From an uncultured Lachnospiraceae bacterium (lineage in GTDB: Bacteria > Bacillota > Clostridia > Lachnospirales > Lachnospiraceae), in the NCBI GenBank assembly GCA_910585765.1, contig CAJUES010000004.1, forward strand, positions 78,386 to 112,341: 33,956 nt of DNA. The letters run 5' to 3'. The notes beneath the pieces are model-generated. The model was not told the DNA's origin, did not search any database, and saw only the letters and a program-made list of their open reading frames with translations. Both the position numbers and the translations under genes were made by a program. Shown one piece after another: positions 32,162-33,956 of this stretch (positions within the stretch are counted from its first letter, which is position 1; every line of letters begins with the position of its first letter).

Positions 32162-32190
32162 ATTATATGCGTTCAAGCGAATAGTTTCAA
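32162..32190 (-). promoter_or_regulatory. near-consensus promoter of the decayed HTH/kinase operon
   Basis: On the minus strand TTGAAA (32190-32185) and a perfect TATAAT (32167-32162), spacer 17, about 36 bases before the ATG of the decayed HTH gene. Confidence 0.75.
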
Positions 32191-32335
32191 GCATTTAAAC
32201 AAGCATCATGGAAATGTACATAACTGGTTATTCCGTCATGGATAACTCCATAAAACAGCCCGTTATACGACATTCCACAATGCCGATAATGCCGGCCCCA
32301 TTTATTCTATCCATTTATCTGAAAATGTAGCTAAG
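32191..32335. other. AT-rich spacer within the island
   Basis: No gene or convincing signal beyond a small GCCGGC...CGGC dyad near 32283-32297. It separates the decayed operon promoter from the terminator at 32336-32362. Confidence 0.4.
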
Positions 32336-32362
32336 AAAAGCCCTGCAGTATGCAGAGCCTTT
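32336..32362. terminator. terminator after the PD-(D/E)XK-like gene
   Basis: AAAAGCCCTGCA and TGCAGAGCCTTT pair over 12 positions (two of them wobble) around GTA. The minus-strand continuation is TTTTC after the stem, and the hairpin lies about 40 bases after the stop of the minus-strand gene. Confidence 0.7.
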
Positions 32363-32402
32363 CTACCTTTTAATTAATCAACCAATAATCAAAAAATAAA
32401 TT

Positions 32403-33956
32403 TTATTGCATACATTGATTTTTTGTTCCACTTTCCGAAATTATCTCAACCAGTTCTGAATATGACACAATAGGAAAACCAATCTCTTTATATCTTGAAA
32501 CCATAACCTTATTCATACACATATACGGTATTACTTTGTACCCTATATATTCCTCACATCCCAACTCTTGAATAACCTTATCTGCATTTTCACACAAATA
32601 ATCTATTCTCCTTTGAAACTTTTCATCTTCCTTATGTTCATTAAAAAATCTATTCTGTTGGCGATACATATCATAAAAGGTTGCTACTTTTTCTATTACT
32701 TTACATTCCACAATCCATATTTCTCTCTTATTGATATCTACTGCAAATACGTCATAATCACCAAGCCACTGCGGATGCTCTTTGTTTAATTTTTTCAATT
32801 CGAAATTATGTTTTACAATATCATATTTTTCTTGTTTAAAAACATTTTCAATATCATATACAATCTGTTTCTCATATGAATTTTTCCACTCTTGCAACAA
32901 TTGTTTCGTTTTTTTCATACCAATTTCATATGGCAAGACAAATTCTATTATTCCATTAAGCCATTCCCTTTTCAGCTGATTCATAGTAATTGGCGAAAAT
33001 ACAATATTATCCTCAATCTTTACAAGAGGCTTTAATTCAAATCGTGTATCCCGTGTTCTTCTTTTGCCAATTGGTAGATAAAAATCCGTCTTTTCATTTT
33101 CAGTTTTAAGATTTTCAAAAGCTACTACAAGATAGTTGAAAATTCCTATAGCCTCTTCTTTTGTAATAGCTCCATTCATTTGTACTAAAAAATCATTTAA
33201 TAGCTCATTCCAAGTTCCTCTGAACACATTACTACCTATTTTATTAACTATCTCATCTGAAAACGAATAACTAAAATACGATAACACATCTATGAAGCTC
33301 TGGAAATCTAATCCTATGTCTTCCTTGATAGTTTCCTTAACTTTTTCTAAGTATTTACCATCAATATCCGCATTTCTCTTTAATCCGTCTGAATATGAAT
33401 ACACCCTATGATGTAGGTTATCTATTTTTTCTGATTGTTGCGCATCAGATACGGTATCAACTACATACTCGCTTGTTATTTCTATATAAGCTTCTGTGTC
33501 TGCGAAATAACACATATCAGCAACATCATTTAATACCACTAGCCAATTTGCATATGCTAACAAAAAATTTATATTTTCTTTCGTTGCGTGTAGGTTTGTT
33601 TCACAATGCAAAAACAGATTGGTTTCTATCAAATAAAGAACGTTTCTATCATCATGCTTTGCCTTTTCTCTTTGATCTATAATTCTATCTCTAACCTCTT
33701 TATCCTTTTCTTCATCCAAGCCTGAATATGAACCATATCTTTTCTGATTAATATATATATCATGCAGCAATGTTGAATGATAATCCAACATTGCAACATG
33801 CAATGCGTTCCAAGAATATTTTGAAACTTCTCTCTCGAAATCTTCAATAACTGCTTTTTGCATAATACGAATAACTTGATTTGCCTCTCTTCCACGATAT
33901 ATCCCAGGATTAATCATCCGATCATAACAAACATTTGCTATTCTTTTTCTAACCTC
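32403..33956 (-). CDS. large protein with a PD-(D/E)XK nuclease-like C-terminus (5' partial)
   Basis: At least 517 codons: the frame is open from the window edge (EVRKRIANVCYDR) through the first ATG at 33917, so the true start is probably outside. The first 330 residues are helical, without recognised motifs. Towards the C-terminus GDYDVFAVDINKREIWIVECKV has the D-x(n)-E-x-K pattern of the restriction-endonuclease-like fold, followed by YRQQNRF and a final region VIPYMCMNKVMVSRY. The composition is very AT-rich, matching the island. A defence or DNA-processing role is possible but not shown. Confidence 0.65.
   Translation of the reverse strand, partial: EVRKRIANVCYDRMINPGIYRGREANQVIRIMQKAVIEDFEREVSKYSWNALHVAMLDYHSTLLHDIYINQKRYGSYSGLDEEKDKEVRDRIIDQREKAKHDDRNVLYLIETNLFLHCETNLHATKENINFLLAYANWLVVLNDVADMCYFADTEAYIEITSEYVVDTVSDAQQSEKIDNLHHRVYSYSDGLKRNADIDGKYLEKVKETIKEDIGLDFQSFIDVLSYFSYSFSDEIVNKIGSNVFRGTWNELLNDFLVQMNGAITKEEAIGIFNYLVVAFENLKTENEKTDFYLPIGKRRTRDTRFELKPLVKIEDNIVFSPITMNQLKREWLNGIIEFVLPYEIGMKKTKQLLQEWKNSYEKQIVYDIENVFKQEKYDIVKHNFELKKLNKEHPQWLGDYDVFAVDINKREIWIVECKVIEKVATFYDMYRQQNRFFNEHKEDEKFQRRIDYLCENADKVIQELGCEEYIGYKVIPYMCMNKVMVSRYKEIGFPIVSYSELVEIISESGTKNQCMQ

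Noticed and set aside
1..33956. CRISPR array, rRNA or tRNA genes, replication origin
   Set aside because: No regularly spaced repeats, rRNA blocks, cloverleaf sequences or DnaA-box clusters were noticed on either strand.

Overview
The window looks like a chromosomal segment of a Clostridia (Firmicutes) genome, most likely Lachnospiraceae. The grounds are consistent GGAGG-type ribosome binding sites, sigma-A type promoters with 17-base spacers, many rho-independent terminators, and a secG-rnr-smpB block. This is inferred from gene content and signals; no database was searched. No tRNA, rRNA or CRISPR array was seen.

Layout. 1-2523 (+): the 3' end of an unidentified gene, then a partner-switching signalling set: a membrane PP2C (SpoIIE/RsbU-like) phosphatase, an RsbW-like HATPase and a cyclic-nucleotide-binding-domain protein. 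2605-4191: malQ (4-alpha-glucanotransferase). 4408-5775: a divergent phenylacetate-CoA-ligase-like protein. 5900-8938: a two-gene unit of a lipoprotein solute-binding protein and a methyl-accepting chemotaxis protein, with no permease genes. 9105-11909: thiamine pyrophosphokinase, a CmpB-like membrane protein and a beta-lactamase-fold serine hydrolase. 11965-15810 (-): a heterodimeric ABC exporter behind a leader containing a 31-codon ORF and an intrinsic terminator, which is probably an attenuator. 16072-19191 (+): gpmI and eno, the latter with an unusual insertion. 19250-19683: a gene-free, probably structured RNA region. 19684-22705: secG, rnr, smpB. 22750-23996 (-): a CbiT-like protein and a small membrane protein. 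24200-27795 (+): two consecutive small/large subunit pairs of the isopropylmalate dehydratase/homoaconitase family. 27960-29066: an AAA+ ATPase. 29085-29555 (-): a low-molecular-weight tyrosine phosphatase.

From about 29,560 to the end the sequence becomes visibly AT-rich and all genes lie on the minus strand. This is the remnant of an integrative element: a 5'-truncated Tn916-type integrase abutting a 3'-truncated sensor histidine kinase, a decayed helix-turn-helix gene upstream, and a protein with a PD-(D/E)XK-like C-terminus that runs off the window.

The points most worth follow-up are the leader-peptide/terminator arrangement before the ABC exporter, the two-hairpin RNA candidate before secG, a similar dyad element found both before the ligase-like gene and before the AAA+ gene, the enolase insertion, and several orphan or divergent paralogues (ligase-like, CbiT-like, tandem dehydratases).
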